From assembly GCF_000620845.1 (NCBI RefSeq), contig NZ_KK211189.1, forward strand, positions 1,503,662-1,567,661: a stretch of DNA of 64,000 nucleotides, given 5' to 3'. This DNA comes from Exiguobacterium marinum DSM 16307 (GTDB lineage: Bacteria; Bacillota; Bacilli; Exiguobacteriales; Exiguobacteriaceae). This document shows, piece by piece, positions 17,257-25,667 of this stretch. The translations under genes and the position numbers were made by a program. The notes under the pieces are model-generated. The model was not told where the DNA came from. It did not search any database and saw nothing but the letters and a program-made list of their open reading frames with translations. Each line of letters begins with the position of its first letter. Within the stretch, counting starts at the first letter, position 1.

Positions 17257-18168
17257 ATGGCTTTACCGAACAGTGAGTTCAAGAATAAGAAGAACCTGAT
17301 GAATCGTGAAACGGTGTCTGAGCGAATCAAGCGCCGTTTACAACTGAATGAAATATTTAAGTATATCTTTTTGGCAGGGCTCGTCTTTGCGTTAGTCGTT
17401 CTGTCGACTTTGATTTATGACATCGTTTCGAAAGGGGCGGGGTGGGTCGACCTCGACTTCTTACGTAACTTCCCGTCACGTCGTCCCGAACAGGCTGGGC
17501 TATACCCCGCATTGATTGGCTCATTATGGTTGATGTTTCTCATCGTACCGATGGTGTTTATCATCGGCGTCGGTGCGGCAATCTACCTCGAAGAGTACGC
17601 ACCAAAAAATCGTATGACTTCATTTATTGAAGTCAACATCTCAAATCTGGCTGGTGTACCTTCAATCGTCTTCGGATTGCTCGGTTTGACGATTTTCGTC
17701 CGCGTCATGGAATTGGGTAACTCTGTTATCGCTGGTGCCCTTACCCTAGGTCTCATGAGTTTGCCAATCGTCATCGTGGCATCACAGGAAGCGCTTCGAT
17801 CAGTCAAAATGGAGTTACGCCACGCTTCTTTAGCACTTGGAGCATCAAAATGGCAGACGACGTTCAATGTCGTCTTACCATCGGCGCTACCAGGAATCAT
17901 TACAGGGATTATCCTAGCTGTATCTCGTGCGATTGGTGAGACGGCACCGTTGATCATGGTCGGTGCTGCCACGTTTATTTCAACAACACCTAGTGGCATT
18001 TTCTCTGACTTCACAGCGTTACCGATTCAGATTTATAACTGGACGAGCCGACCGCAAGCGGAATTCCAAAACTTGGCCGCAGCTGGAATCATCGTACTGA
18101 TGACAATGCTCATTGCGATGAACTCGGTTGCAATTTATATCCGAAACAAATATACGAATCGACATTGA
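17257..18168 (+). CDS. pstA: Phosphate ABC transporter permease
   Basis: The second Pst channel subunit has 303 residues and about six transmembrane segments. The conserved permease loop reads ALRSVKMELRHASLALGASKWQTTFNVVLPSALPGIITGI, then SRAIGETAPLIMVGAATFI, the PstA form of the signature (GETAPL). It starts one base after the pstC stop with GAGAGGAG upstream, so the two are tightly coupled. It forms a heterodimer with PstC on the PstB ATPase. Confidence 0.93.
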   Translation: MALPNSEFKNKKNLMNRETVSERIKRRLQLNEIFKYIFLAGLVFALVVLSTLIYDIVSKGAGWVDLDFLRNFPSRRPEQAGLYPALIGSLWLMFLIVPMVFIIGVGAAIYLEEYAPKNRMTSFIEVNISNLAGVPSIVFGLLGLTIFVRVMELGNSVIAGALTLGLMSLPIVIVASQEALRSVKMELRHASLALGASKWQTTFNVVLPSALPGIITGIILAVSRAIGETAPLIMVGAATFISTTPSGIFSDFTALPIQIYNWTSRPQAEFQNLAAAGIIVLMTMLIAMNSVAIYIRNKYTNRH

Positions 18169-18203
18169 GTCGTTTTTGCAGATGAATGAGGAGGAAGCTC
18201 GAG

Positions 18204-19040
18204 ATGATGAAACAACAAGAGCTCAATAAAGGAGATCAAAACGTGAACACAACTACGACAGAACCGACAATGACTGAGATGAAAAAAGATAGCGCTTATG
18301 TCGTCAACAATTTGAACTTGTGGTACGGAGAAGACCAAGCATTGATTGACGTCAACCTCGACATTAAACAGAATGAAGTTACGGCAATCATCGGACCGTC
18401 TGGATGTGGGAAATCGACATTCATTAAAACGTTGAACCGTATGGTCGAGCTCGTCCCGTCGGTTCGAACAAATGGTGAGATTCTGTATCACGGGAAAAAC
18501 ATTTTTGACCGCGGCTACAGAGTGGAAGATTTGCGTACATCTGTCGGGATGGTGTTTCAACAACCGAACCCGTTCCCAAAATCCGTTTATGACAACGTGG
18601 CATATGGTCCCCGTACGCACGGAATCAAAAATAAGAAAGTGCTAGATGAAATTGTCGAACGTTCGCTTCGCGGTGCTGCCATTTGGGATGAAGTAAAAGA
18701 CCGTTTGAATGAGAATGCGTACGGTCTTTCTGGTGGACAACAGCAACGTCTCTGTATTGCTCGTACGTTGGCGATTGAGCCTGACGTTATTTTGATGGAC
18801 GAGCCAACGTCAGCCCTTGATCCGATCTCTACGTTAAAAGTAGAAGAGTTAGTTCAGGAGTTAAAAGAGCAATATTCCATCATTATCGTGACGCATAACA
18901 TGCAACAAGCTGCCCGTGTTTCAGATAAAACGGCATTCTTCTTGAATGGAGAAGTTGTCGAGTTCGATATAACAGATAAGATTTTCTCGAATCCATCTGA
19001 CAAACGGACGGAAGACTATATTTCTGGCCGTTTCGGTTAA
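18204..19040 (+). CDS. pstB: Phosphate ABC transporter ATP-binding protein
   Basis: This ABC ATPase (about 278 residues) energises phosphate import. It has Walker [12 protein letters not shown], the Q-loop [24 protein letters not shown], signature LSGGQQQR and Walker [14 protein letters not shown]; the PNPFP stretch is typical of PstB. The start is uncertain. ATG at 18204 has GAGGAGGAAG before it, and GTG at 18243 has AAAGGAG with 8-base spacing. The extra 13 residues are hydrophilic. B. subtilis has two pstB genes in tandem; here there is one. Confidence 0.92.
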   Translation: MMKQQELNKGDQNVNTTTTEPTMTEMKKDSAYVVNNLNLWYGEDQALIDVNLDIKQNEVTAIIGPSGCGKSTFIKTLNRMVELVPSVRTNGEILYHGKNIFDRGYRVEDLRTSVGMVFQQPNPFPKSVYDNVAYGPRTHGIKNKKVLDEIVERSLRGAAIWDEVKDRLNENAYGLSGGQQQRLCIARTLAIEPDVILMDEPTSALDPISTLKVEELVQELKEQYSIIIVTHNMQQAARVSDKTAFFLNGEVVEFDITDKIFSNPSDKRTEDYISGRFG

Positions 19041-19056
19041 GGAGGAGACTAGATTG

Positions 19057-19719
19057 ATGGCACAAAATCGTACATTTTTTGATATAAAGTTAACAGAGTT
19101 AGAAGATAAAGTAGTTCATTTGGCGAACTTGACGATGCGCCAAACGGCAACGGCAATCGAAGTGTTAGAAAAACATGATCTTGAATTGGCAAAAACCGTA
19201 ATCGACAATGATAACGAGCTAGACGATTTAGAGTTAGCAATCAACGACGAAGCGATTCTATTGATTGCAAAGCAACAACCAGTTGCAACTGACTTACGCC
19301 GTCTAATTGTAACGATGAAGTCAGCCACTGATTTGGAGCGAATTGCGGATTATGCGACGAATATTGCTAAAGCAGTGACACGGATCGAGCATGTTCCGTA
19401 TGTACATGACATCCAACCGCTTAAGCAGATGGCTGAACAGTTGATCGACATGCTTGAACTTGCGACTCGTGCATATCGGAAGGGTGAAGTGAGTCGTGTT
19501 CGTGAACTCAATGAAATGGACCGTGTGATTGACGAAATCAATTTGACGGTGATCAAACAATACATCGGTTCTCTTCCGGCTATGACGGTCGGTACGAATG
19601 ATGTGTATGAATTCTCGAACATCGCTCGATACCTCGAACGCATGGGCGATCATGTGACAAACTTCGGAGAGCATTTGATTTTCCTTGAAAAAGGGAAACA
19701 TTATGATTTGAACCAATAA
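19057..19719 (+). CDS. phoU: Phosphate transport regulator PhoU
   Basis: This helical protein of 220 residues links the Pst importer to the PhoR kinase and dampens phosphate uptake. Its two three-helix repeats carry the metal-cluster motifs DLERIADYATNIAKA (near 90) and YLERMGDHVTNFGEHLIF (near 195). It is 13-17 bases after pstB with AAGGAGGAG upstream; a TTG one codon earlier (19054) could also serve as start. The phoPR pair is not in the window. A terminator ends the operon. nptA at 8.7 kb carries a PhoU-like domain of its own. Confidence 0.92.
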   Translation: MAQNRTFFDIKLTELEDKVVHLANLTMRQTATAIEVLEKHDLELAKTVIDNDNELDDLELAINDEAILLIAKQQPVATDLRRLIVTMKSATDLERIADYATNIAKAVTRIEHVPYVHDIQPLKQMAEQLIDMLELATRAYRKGEVSRVRELNEMDRVIDEINLTVIKQYIGSLPAMTVGTNDVYEFSNIARYLERMGDHVTNFGEHLIFLEKGKHYDLNQ

Positions 19720-19728
19720 GATTAGTGG

Positions 19729-19763
19729 TAAAGAACAACAAGACTGTTGTTCTTTATTTTTTT
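19729..19763 (+). terminator. Terminator of the pst-phoU operon
   Basis: TAAAGAACAACA and TGTTGTTCTTTA form a 12-base-pair stem with an AGAC loop, followed by a T-run. Confidence 0.92.
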
Positions 19764-19834
19764 GGGCAGGAAAAGCAATCCAAAAAGCGAATAATAGTCT
19801 ACATGGATTTTTACATGAAGGGAGCCTAACAGAG

Positions 19835-20584
19835 ATGGAAGAGAAAATCGTATCCTTGAAACAACAAGGTTTTACGTTAAAACAGATTGCGGCAGAACTA
19901 GACGTCCCCATTGGCAAAGTCCAATACGCATGGCGAAAATGGAGAAATCAGCACCAAGAATCGGAGGACGTTATCCCTGTGAAACAAAAAAGCGACAAGA
20001 AAAAAGAAAAGACGTCCGTAACGGCATCACACAAACAAGTAGCATCAGCGAAAGAATCGGTTGATGTGAAGGCTTCACCACTCCTTGAGAAAGGTCCTGA
20101 AGGATACTGGCAGTTACCAGACCGATATAATGTAGACTTTTTACATGCGGTCGTCCAGTCTCCGAACTCAGTATATGTGTGCTGGGAAGTATCTGATTTG
20201 GTGAAAAAAACGTTAGAGCTTCAGTTCATGAGACGATGGGAAGAATTGCCGAAAGCGTTCCGTATATTAGATGTGACGTTGCTTGATTACGCTAGCGGGC
20301 ACACGAACCGGTCCTACACGTTTGACCTCCCTGAGATGACGAATAGTTGGTTCGTTCGTCCTCTCGATCCAAATACGACATATGTGTTCGAATTTGGAAT
20401 CCGCACGATGGAAGGGGAGTTTTTACCGATTGCGGCATCGACACCGCTTGATACGCCACGGGCAGAACCAGCCGGTGTTGGACGATTCGCAGAACCAGTA
20501 AGGCGTTGGCAATACGGAGAAGTTGATTCTCCAGAGTTATTGGATACATTACCAAAATATGCGGCATACCGTTTCGTACGTTAA
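19835..20584 (+). CDS. DUF4912 domain protein with N-terminal helix-turn-helix-like segment
   Basis: The 249-residue protein has three parts. Residues 1-35 (MEEKIVSLKQQGFTLKQIAAELDVPIGKVQYAWRKW) look like a helix-turn-helix. Residues 36-85 are a Lys/Ser-rich linker. Residues 95-245 (YNVDFLHAVVQSPNSVYVCWEVSD, then RSYTFDLPEMTNSWFVRPLDPNTTYVFEFGI) form a DUF4912 domain, an all-beta fold like carbohydrate-binding or fibronectin modules. It is 15 bases upstream of the GH57 enzyme gene, the company DUF4912 keeps in other Firmicutes as I recall. A role in binding or regulating storage glucan is inference. Confidence 0.7.
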   Translation: MEEKIVSLKQQGFTLKQIAAELDVPIGKVQYAWRKWRNQHQESEDVIPVKQKSDKKKEKTSVTASHKQVASAKESVDVKASPLLEKGPEGYWQLPDRYNVDFLHAVVQSPNSVYVCWEVSDLVKKTLELQFMRRWEELPKAFRILDVTLLDYASGHTNRSYTFDLPEMTNSWFVRPLDPNTTYVFEFGIRTMEGEFLPIAASTPLDTPRAEPAGVGRFAEPVRRWQYGEVDSPELLDTLPKYAAYRFVR

Positions 20585-20598
20585 GGAGGACTCTATAC

Positions 20599-22800
20599 AT
20601 GAAACCAGGATACTTTTCACTCGTCCTTCATGCTCATTTACCGTACGTTAGGCATGAAGAAAAACACCGTTTAGAGGAAAGATGGGTGTACGAGGCCATA
20701 TCAGAGACTTATATCCCGATCCTTTGGCAAGTCGATCGATTGAAGCGTCCGTTACATTGGACAGTTAGTATTTCACCGCCTGTGGTAGAAATGCTTGCTG
20801 ACCCACTCATTCAAGACCGCTACGCCGAGCATTTGGATGAAATGCTTGATTTGATTGCTTTAGAGCTCTCAGAAGGAAGAACGGATGCAGAGACGGCAAC
20901 GCTTCAGTTTTATAAACAACGTTATCAAGACTTGAAAAACACGTTCCTTCATTGGAATAAAAACTTGAATGAGGCGTTCCGTACATATCGTGAGGCGGGC
21001 TATATTGATATGGTCACGTGTACAGCGACTCATGGATTCAACCCGCATCTGTTTACGGAGCAGGCTGCCCGAGCGGAAATCCGGACTGGCCTTAATTGTT
21101 TCGAACGTCATTATGGGTTCCGCCCTACAGGTATTTGGTTGCCGGAGTGTGCCTATACACCAGGAGTAGACCGGATTCTATATGAAGAAGGGGTGCGGTA
21201 CACGTTCGTCGATGAGCATGCCTTATTAGAGGCTGATCCGACTCCTGACAAAGGGATTGGCGCGCCTGTTTATTCTCCGCATGGGGTCGCATTGTTCCCA
21301 CGAGATCAAATCATCTCGGGCAAAATTTGGAGTTCGATGATTGGATACCCGGGTCATCCGGACTATCGTGAATTTTATCGTGATTTGGCCTATGATCGAG
21401 ATTGGGACTATATTCAATCATTCATGCACCCTGAAGGCATTCGGTTTGATACGGGATTAAAAATGCATCGAATCACGGGCGACACGGATCAAAAAGATTT
21501 TTATGTCCGCGACTGGGCGGAACATCAAATTGAGAATCATGCGATGGATTTTGCGAAAACACTCGAATCACATCTTGAAGCCCATGGTGCTCAAACGTTC
21601 CCGCCATTTTTAGTGACAGCACCGTTCGATGCGGAGTTGTTCGGTCATTGGTGGTTCGAAGGACCGGAATTTCTAGGGAAAGTGGCAGAGCGCCTTGTGG
21701 AATTTGGGATTGAGACCATCACTCCGGCGATGTTCCTCGAACGTCACTTCAAAGATTTACAGACGGTTCACGTCTCGATGAATACGTGGGGGCGCAAAGG
21801 ATACGGTGAAGTGTGGATCAATGAACGAAATGAATGGATGCTTCGCCACCTTCATATGATGGAGATGCAACTCGTAAAAGATGTGGCTGATTATCGCGGA
21901 AAATCTGATTTAACAAATCGTGCATTGAAACAATTGATTCGCCATTATGTGTTGGCTGTGTCGAGTGACTGGGCATTTATTTTAGATGGACAAACGACGG
22001 CACAGTACGCTGCTGAACGCTTCCGAGAACATACACGATTGTTTGCCGAACTTGAAACGGCGCTCTATCAGGATGAGCTCTCGGATCAATTGCTAAATGA
22101 ACACTTCGCGGCCTACCCGTTCCTTCAAGACGATGATATCGACATCGACTCATTCTTGTCACCCCATGATTATTACGTGACGACAGAGCGTGAACAAGAG
22201 AAGCCGGCAATCCTGCTGCTTACTCCCGAATATCACGGTCATATCGTCGGAGGACTTGGAAAGCGGGTCGTTGATGAGGTCGAAGCGAGAGCGAACGAAG
22301 GTGAAATCGTCTACGTGTTGACACCATACCACGATGAGTTACCAGCGTATGAGCGGCATGGGAACATACATGTGTATCGAGTGAGCCCGACTAGTACATT
22401 TTTAGAACATGTCATGAATCAGGTGGCCACGCAAAATATTGCGTATGTCAAACTAGTTCATGAATTGGCGAAACGGATCTCTTTCAAAGTGGTTCATCAC
22501 TTTGATTGGATGACGATTCCTGCGGCAAGAGAACTTGCGCAATCCCTTTCGCTTCCGTTATACTCAACTATGTTGTCCTTCGAAGCGACACGCAATCCAC
22601 ACGGGCATGGTGGTTTATTCGATGCGATTCATCGCATTGAGAACAGTGTGTTCCCTGAAGCGGAGTGCGTTTATGTCGGTGAAGAGATTTCAATCCATGA
22701 CTTGAAGCAATGGTACAAGGTGAGTGAGAATGTCAATACTTGCCTGCCTCTTGAATCTTCTCCGTATGGACAGAAACCAATGAAAAAGAACGTGAAATAA
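20599..22800 (+). CDS. GH57 (1,4-alpha-glucan branching enzyme-like) fused to an N-terminal half of a GT5-like glycosyltransferase
   Basis: This 733-residue protein begins as a family 57 glycosidase: YFSLVLHAHLPYVRH (the conserved HAH), GIWLPECAYTPGVD with the nucleophile Glu near 186, and TAPFDAELFGHWWFEGP with the acid/base Asp near 345. A helical domain typical of GH57 branching enzymes follows to about 520. From about 540 the text changes to AILLLTPEYHGHIVGGLGKRVVDE, the N-terminal signature of glycogen/starch synthases (TPE...VGGLG). It continues only about 190 residues, so the C-terminal Rossmann domain that binds the sugar nucleotide is missing. It likely branches internal alpha-glucan; the half-transferase may be a binding module. 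It is coupled to the DUF4912 gene. Confidence 0.82.
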   Translation: MKPGYFSLVLHAHLPYVRHEEKHRLEERWVYEAISETYIPILWQVDRLKRPLHWTVSISPPVVEMLADPLIQDRYAEHLDEMLDLIALELSEGRTDAETATLQFYKQRYQDLKNTFLHWNKNLNEAFRTYREAGYIDMVTCTATHGFNPHLFTEQAARAEIRTGLNCFERHYGFRPTGIWLPECAYTPGVDRILYEEGVRYTFVDEHALLEADPTPDKGIGAPVYSPHGVALFPRDQIISGKIWSSMIGYPGHPDYREFYRDLAYDRDWDYIQSFMHPEGIRFDTGLKMHRITGDTDQKDFYVRDWAEHQIENHAMDFAKTLESHLEAHGAQTFPPFLVTAPFDAELFGHWWFEGPEFLGKVAERLVEFGIETITPAMFLERHFKDLQTVHVSMNTWGRKGYGEVWINERNEWMLRHLHMMEMQLVKDVADYRGKSDLTNRALKQLIRHYVLAVSSDWAFILDGQTTAQYAAERFREHTRLFAELETALYQDELSDQLLNEHFAAYPFLQDDDIDIDSFLSPHDYYVTTEREQEKPAILLLTPEYHGHIVGGLGKRVVDEVEARANEGEIVYVLTPYHDELPAYERHGNIHVYRVSPTSTFLEHVMNQVATQNIAYVKLVHELAKRISFKVVHHFDWMTIPAARELAQSLSLPLYSTMLSFEATRNPHGHGGLFDAIHRIENSVFPEAECVYVGEEISIHDLKQWYKVSENVNTCLPLESSPYGQKPMKKNVK

Positions 22801-22899
22801 CCTTGCTTTTTCAAAAGAAACTTGGTAGGATAATTGAGTATGCTTAGACTGTAAAGCAAAAGCACTTGATACAACATCATTGAGATGGGAGTGAAAGAA

Positions 22900-23049
22900 A
22901 TGCGCGTTAAAATTACATTAGCTTGCACAGAAACAGGCGATCGCACGTACATCACGAAGAAAAACAAACGTAACAACCCTGAGCGCCTCGAGTTGCGCAA
23001 ATACAACCCACGTCTCCGTCGTCACACGCTTTACCGCGAAGTGAAATAA
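22900..23049 (+). CDS. rpmG: 50S ribosomal protein L33, zinc-free (C-minus) form
   Basis: This 49-residue basic protein reads [20 protein letters not shown] and continues with [25 protein letters not shown]. It is an L33 of the large ribosomal subunit. The two CxxC pairs of the zinc-binding form are absent: only one Cys remains (ACTETG), and the second pair is replaced by NPRL. It is therefore a zinc-independent paralogue; the same form is common as a housekeeping copy in Bacilli. The upstream signal is GGGAGTGAAAGAA. The gene order rpmG-fthC matches B. subtilis rpmGA-yqgN. Confidence 0.93.
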   Translation: MRVKITLACTETGDRTYITKKNKRNNPERLELRKYNPRLRRHTLYREVK

Positions 23050-23059
23050 TGAGAGACCG

Positions 23060-23087
23060 GCCGTCACATATGTGGCGGCTTTTTTTA
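23060..23087 (+). terminator. Terminator after rpmG
   Basis: GCCGTCACA and TGTGGCGGC pair (one T-G wobble), followed by seven or more T. Confidence 0.85.
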
Positions 23088-23103
23088 TAAGGAGGGACGA
23101 GTT

Positions 23104-23658
23104 GTGGAAGAAAAAGCAACATTAAGACGCATCGTGCATCAATCCATCAAGCAAATGACGAATCGGCAACTCGTCGATCGAGCGATACACCAACGACTGT
23201 TTTCATCCTATATATGGAAAGAAAGTCAGACAATCGCAGTGACATCTTCACTTCCGCTTGAAATTGATACTTCTCCAATCATTCACGAGGCATTTGAAGC
23301 AGGAAAAACGGTTTGTGTCCCGAAAGTAACGAGGCAAGGACTTACATTTCACATCATTCATTCGGTCGATGATCTCGAGGCGGGAGTCATGAATATTTTA
23401 GAGCCGACGACTCTACCGACGACGAGGCCAATCGACCTCTGTGTTGTGCCAGGAAGGGTATTTGATCGGGCGGGATATCGAATTGGCTGGGGTGGAGGAT
23501 ATTATGACCGTTTTCTAAAAACATATAAAGGAACAACAATTGCTTTGGCTTACACGAATCAGCTTGTAAGTCATGTGCCGACTGAACCACATGATCTGCC
23601 TGTTGAATGGATCGTGACAGAAAAGGAGATGATCCAATGTTCGCCATATTTGTTGTAA
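23104..23658 (+). CDS. fthC: 5-formyltetrahydrofolate cyclo-ligase
   Basis: This 184-residue enzyme converts 5-formyl-THF to 5,10-methenyl-THF using ATP. The C-terminal signature is clear: DLCVVPGRVFDRAGYRIGWGGGYYDRFL, containing the GxGGGYYDR nucleotide loop. The N-terminal region KATLRRIVHQSIKQM is the usual basic helix. The start is GTG with AAGGAGGGA upstream. Its end overlaps the next gene by 22 bases. It corresponds to B. subtilis YqgN in position and size. Confidence 0.92.
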   Translation: MEEKATLRRIVHQSIKQMTNRQLVDRAIHQRLFSSYIWKESQTIAVTSSLPLEIDTSPIIHEAFEAGKTVCVPKVTRQGLTFHIIHSVDDLEAGVMNILEPTTLPTTRPIDLCVVPGRVFDRAGYRIGWGGGYYDRFLKTYKGTTIALAYTNQLVSHVPTEPHDLPVEWIVTEKEMIQCSPYLL

Positions 23659-24407
23659 CTTGTATCGTCGCCTATCTCGGTTATCGGTTGCAGTCATTAA
23701 CGTTTTTAGGAGCCATCTTGACAGTGCTGACAGGGACGTTGATTGGACTATCGTTTGGGTGGTTTGGGCTATATTTGCTAGGTGTGTTTTTCTCGACCTC
23801 GTCGCTCGCCTCGAAATATCGTTCACGCGATAAAGAAGGAGTGGATGATATCGTCGAAAAAACAGGCGCTCGCGACGCCATACAGGTATTGGCCAACGGT
23901 GGAGTCGGTATTCTTTGTGCACTCGGGTATCTGCTCACAGAAAATTTTGTCTACGTTTATATGTACATTGTGTCTATTGCCGCGGCGACAAGCGATACGT
24001 GGGGGTCGGAGTTTGGTGTGCTCTCAAAAAATAAGCCGCGATTCATGTTCACGTTTAAGCGAGTCGAACCGGGGACAAGCGGTGCAGTTTCCACATTCGG
24101 CACATTCATGTCGATTATAGGGGCTTTCGTAATCGTGATCTCTTCTATCTTATTTGTCCAAATGGATGTGGCACTGCTCCTCATGTTATGGGGGATCGGG
24201 CTAAGCGGTAGCGTCATCGACACGTTACTTGGAGCGACTCTGCAACGCAAGTTTCGTTGTACTGTCTGTGGCAAATTGACTGAAAAAAAAGTTCATCACC
24301 AGGTCTCGACGACATACGTGTCTGGATGGCGCCTGCTCGGTAACGATGCGGTCAATTTCATCTCTATATTCGGAGCGACTTTGATTTGTTTTTTTGTGCT
24401 CGGATGA
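23637..24407 (+). CDS. DUF92 family membrane protein
   Basis: A 256-residue polytopic protein with about six to seven hydrophobic segments. Conserved stretches are GVFFSTSSLASKYR, the hydrophilic EKTGARDAIQVLANGGVG, AAATSDTWGSEFGVLSKNKPRFMFTFKRVEPGTSGAVS and GLSGSVIDTLLGATLQRKFRC. These define DUF92/TMEM19, a family that includes the plant phytyl-phosphate kinase VTE6. In Bacilli the function is unknown to me. A CTVCGK motif near residue 215 may bind metal. I chose ATG at 23637 because AAAGGAG lies 8 bases upstream; the start is inside fthC, so the two are coupled. Confidence 0.8.
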   Translation: MFAIFVVTCIVAYLGYRLQSLTFLGAILTVLTGTLIGLSFGWFGLYLLGVFFSTSSLASKYRSRDKEGVDDIVEKTGARDAIQVLANGGVGILCALGYLLTENFVYVYMYIVSIAAATSDTWGSEFGVLSKNKPRFMFTFKRVEPGTSGAVSTFGTFMSIIGAFVIVISSILFVQMDVALLLMLWGIGLSGSVIDTLLGATLQRKFRCTVCGKLTEKKVHHQVSTTYVSGWRLLGNDAVNFISIFGATLICFFVLG

Positions 24408-24441
24408 GGGTAGTACAGGAAATGAAGATGTTCCATTCGAA

Positions 24442-24528
24442 TGTGAATATTGTCACAATATCGCCAAAGTGAAAACGGTTTCTATTGTAGTTAGGGTTTG
24501 TGAATGATGTTACAATCATGTTGTAACA
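24442..24528 (+). promoter_or_regulatory. Rex-like operators and a perfect dyad upstream of ldh
   Basis: At 24442-24457 TGTGA and TCACA are separated by 6 bases, the Rex half-site spacing. At 24498-24515 TTGTGAA, 4 bases and GTTACAA form a weaker second copy. Overlapping it, TGTTACAA (24508-24515) and TTGTAACA (24521-24528) form a perfect 8-base inverted repeat around TCATG. Rex senses NADH/NAD+ and represses fermentation genes such as ldh in Firmicutes. The promoter itself is not clear; TACAAT at 24511-24516 could be the -10 and would lie inside the dyad. Confidence 0.65.
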
Positions 24529-24576
24529 GAGATAACAAAAACATGAAACAGATTGTTCGAAGGGTGGAGAATCAAT

Positions 24577-25533
24577 ATGGAAACATTAAATCATGCTAAA
24601 GTAACACGTGTCGCACTCGTGGGTGCAGGTGCGGTAGGTGCGAGCTTCGCTTATCAATTAACAACAGCAAGTCTATGTGAAGAACTCGTCATTATTGATA
24701 TCAATAAAGCAAAAGCAGAAGGGGAAGCGATGGACTTGAACCATGGCGTCTCATTTGCTTCATCACCAATGCGTGTCTGGGCAGGGGATTACACGGATTG
24801 TGGAGTAGCTGATATTGTCGTCATCACTGCCGGTGCGCCACAACGTCCAGGCGAAACACGTCTTGACCTCGTCGAAAAAAATGCGAAGATTATGAAATCT
24901 ATGATTTCAGAGATTATGGACTCTGGTTTTGATGGAATCATTATTATTGCCTCAAACCCGGTTGACATCATGACACATCTCGCATGGAAATATTCGGGTC
25001 TTCCGAAACATCGAGTCTTTGGTTCAGGTACAGTACTAGATACATCTCGCTTACGTTATATGCTTGGTGACTACTTTAATGTCGATCCGCGCAACTGCCA
25101 CGCATACATCATGGGCGAACATGGAGATACAGAATTCGCTGCTTGGAGCAACGCCCGCATTTACGGAAAATCGGTCGAGCAATTGCTTGAAGAGCATGAC
25201 GAATATAACTGGCAAGATCTCGAAGATATTTATGTGAACGTTCGTGACGCGGCATATCATATCATTGAGCGTAAAGGTGCGACATACTACGCGATTGGTC
25301 TCGGATTACTTCGTTTGGTCAAAGCCGTCCTTCGTAACGAAAACACATTGTTGACAGTCGGTGCTCATCTCGACGGGGAATATGGCCTACATGATATCCA
25401 TATCGGTGTACCAGCCATCATCAATCGTCAAGGAGTGCGGGAAGTCGTTGAGATCGAATTGTCAGAAGAAGAGCATCAAAAAATGCAACACTCTGCGAAC
25501 GTGCTCATGAAAACAATGGAACCTGTCTTGTAA
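24577..25533 (+). CDS. ldh: L-lactate dehydrogenase
   Basis: This 318-residue NAD-dependent enzyme reduces pyruvate to L-lactate and regenerates NAD+. The Rossmann motif is [18 protein letters not shown], the coenzyme-selecting acid is in [19 protein letters not shown], the loop [20 protein letters not shown] carries substrate Arg residues, and the catalytic His is in [22 protein letters not shown] with Gln rather than Arg in the loop marks lactate rather than malate as substrate. I chose ATG at 24577 because GGTGGAG stands 7 bases before it. Two Rex-like sites upstream suggest redox control. Confidence 0.95.
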   Translation: METLNHAKVTRVALVGAGAVGASFAYQLTTASLCEELVIIDINKAKAEGEAMDLNHGVSFASSPMRVWAGDYTDCGVADIVVITAGAPQRPGETRLDLVEKNAKIMKSMISEIMDSGFDGIIIIASNPVDIMTHLAWKYSGLPKHRVFGSGTVLDTSRLRYMLGDYFNVDPRNCHAYIMGEHGDTEFAAWSNARIYGKSVEQLLEEHDEYNWQDLEDIYVNVRDAAYHIIERKGATYYAIGLGLLRLVKAVLRNENTLLTVGAHLDGEYGLHDIHIGVPAIINRQGVREVVEIELSEEEHQKMQHSANVLMKTMEPVL

Positions 25534-25549
25534 CCTCTATATAGTGATG

Positions 25550-25573
25550 ACCCGTAACCATCTGGTTACGGGT
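25550..25573 (+). terminator. Hairpin after ldh, probable terminator
   Basis: ACCCGTAACCA and TGGTTACGGGT form an 11-base-pair stem around a 2-base loop. It is followed by ATTTGTG rather than a long T-run, so termination may be partial. Confidence 0.6.
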
Positions 25574-25667
25574 ATTTGTGCATCCAGAACAAGTCCCGAT
25601 TTTGTCGTGAGGTGCTCAGTGATTTACAATAGAATGGAGAGAATACTTGAGAGAGGAGGGAGTTCCA

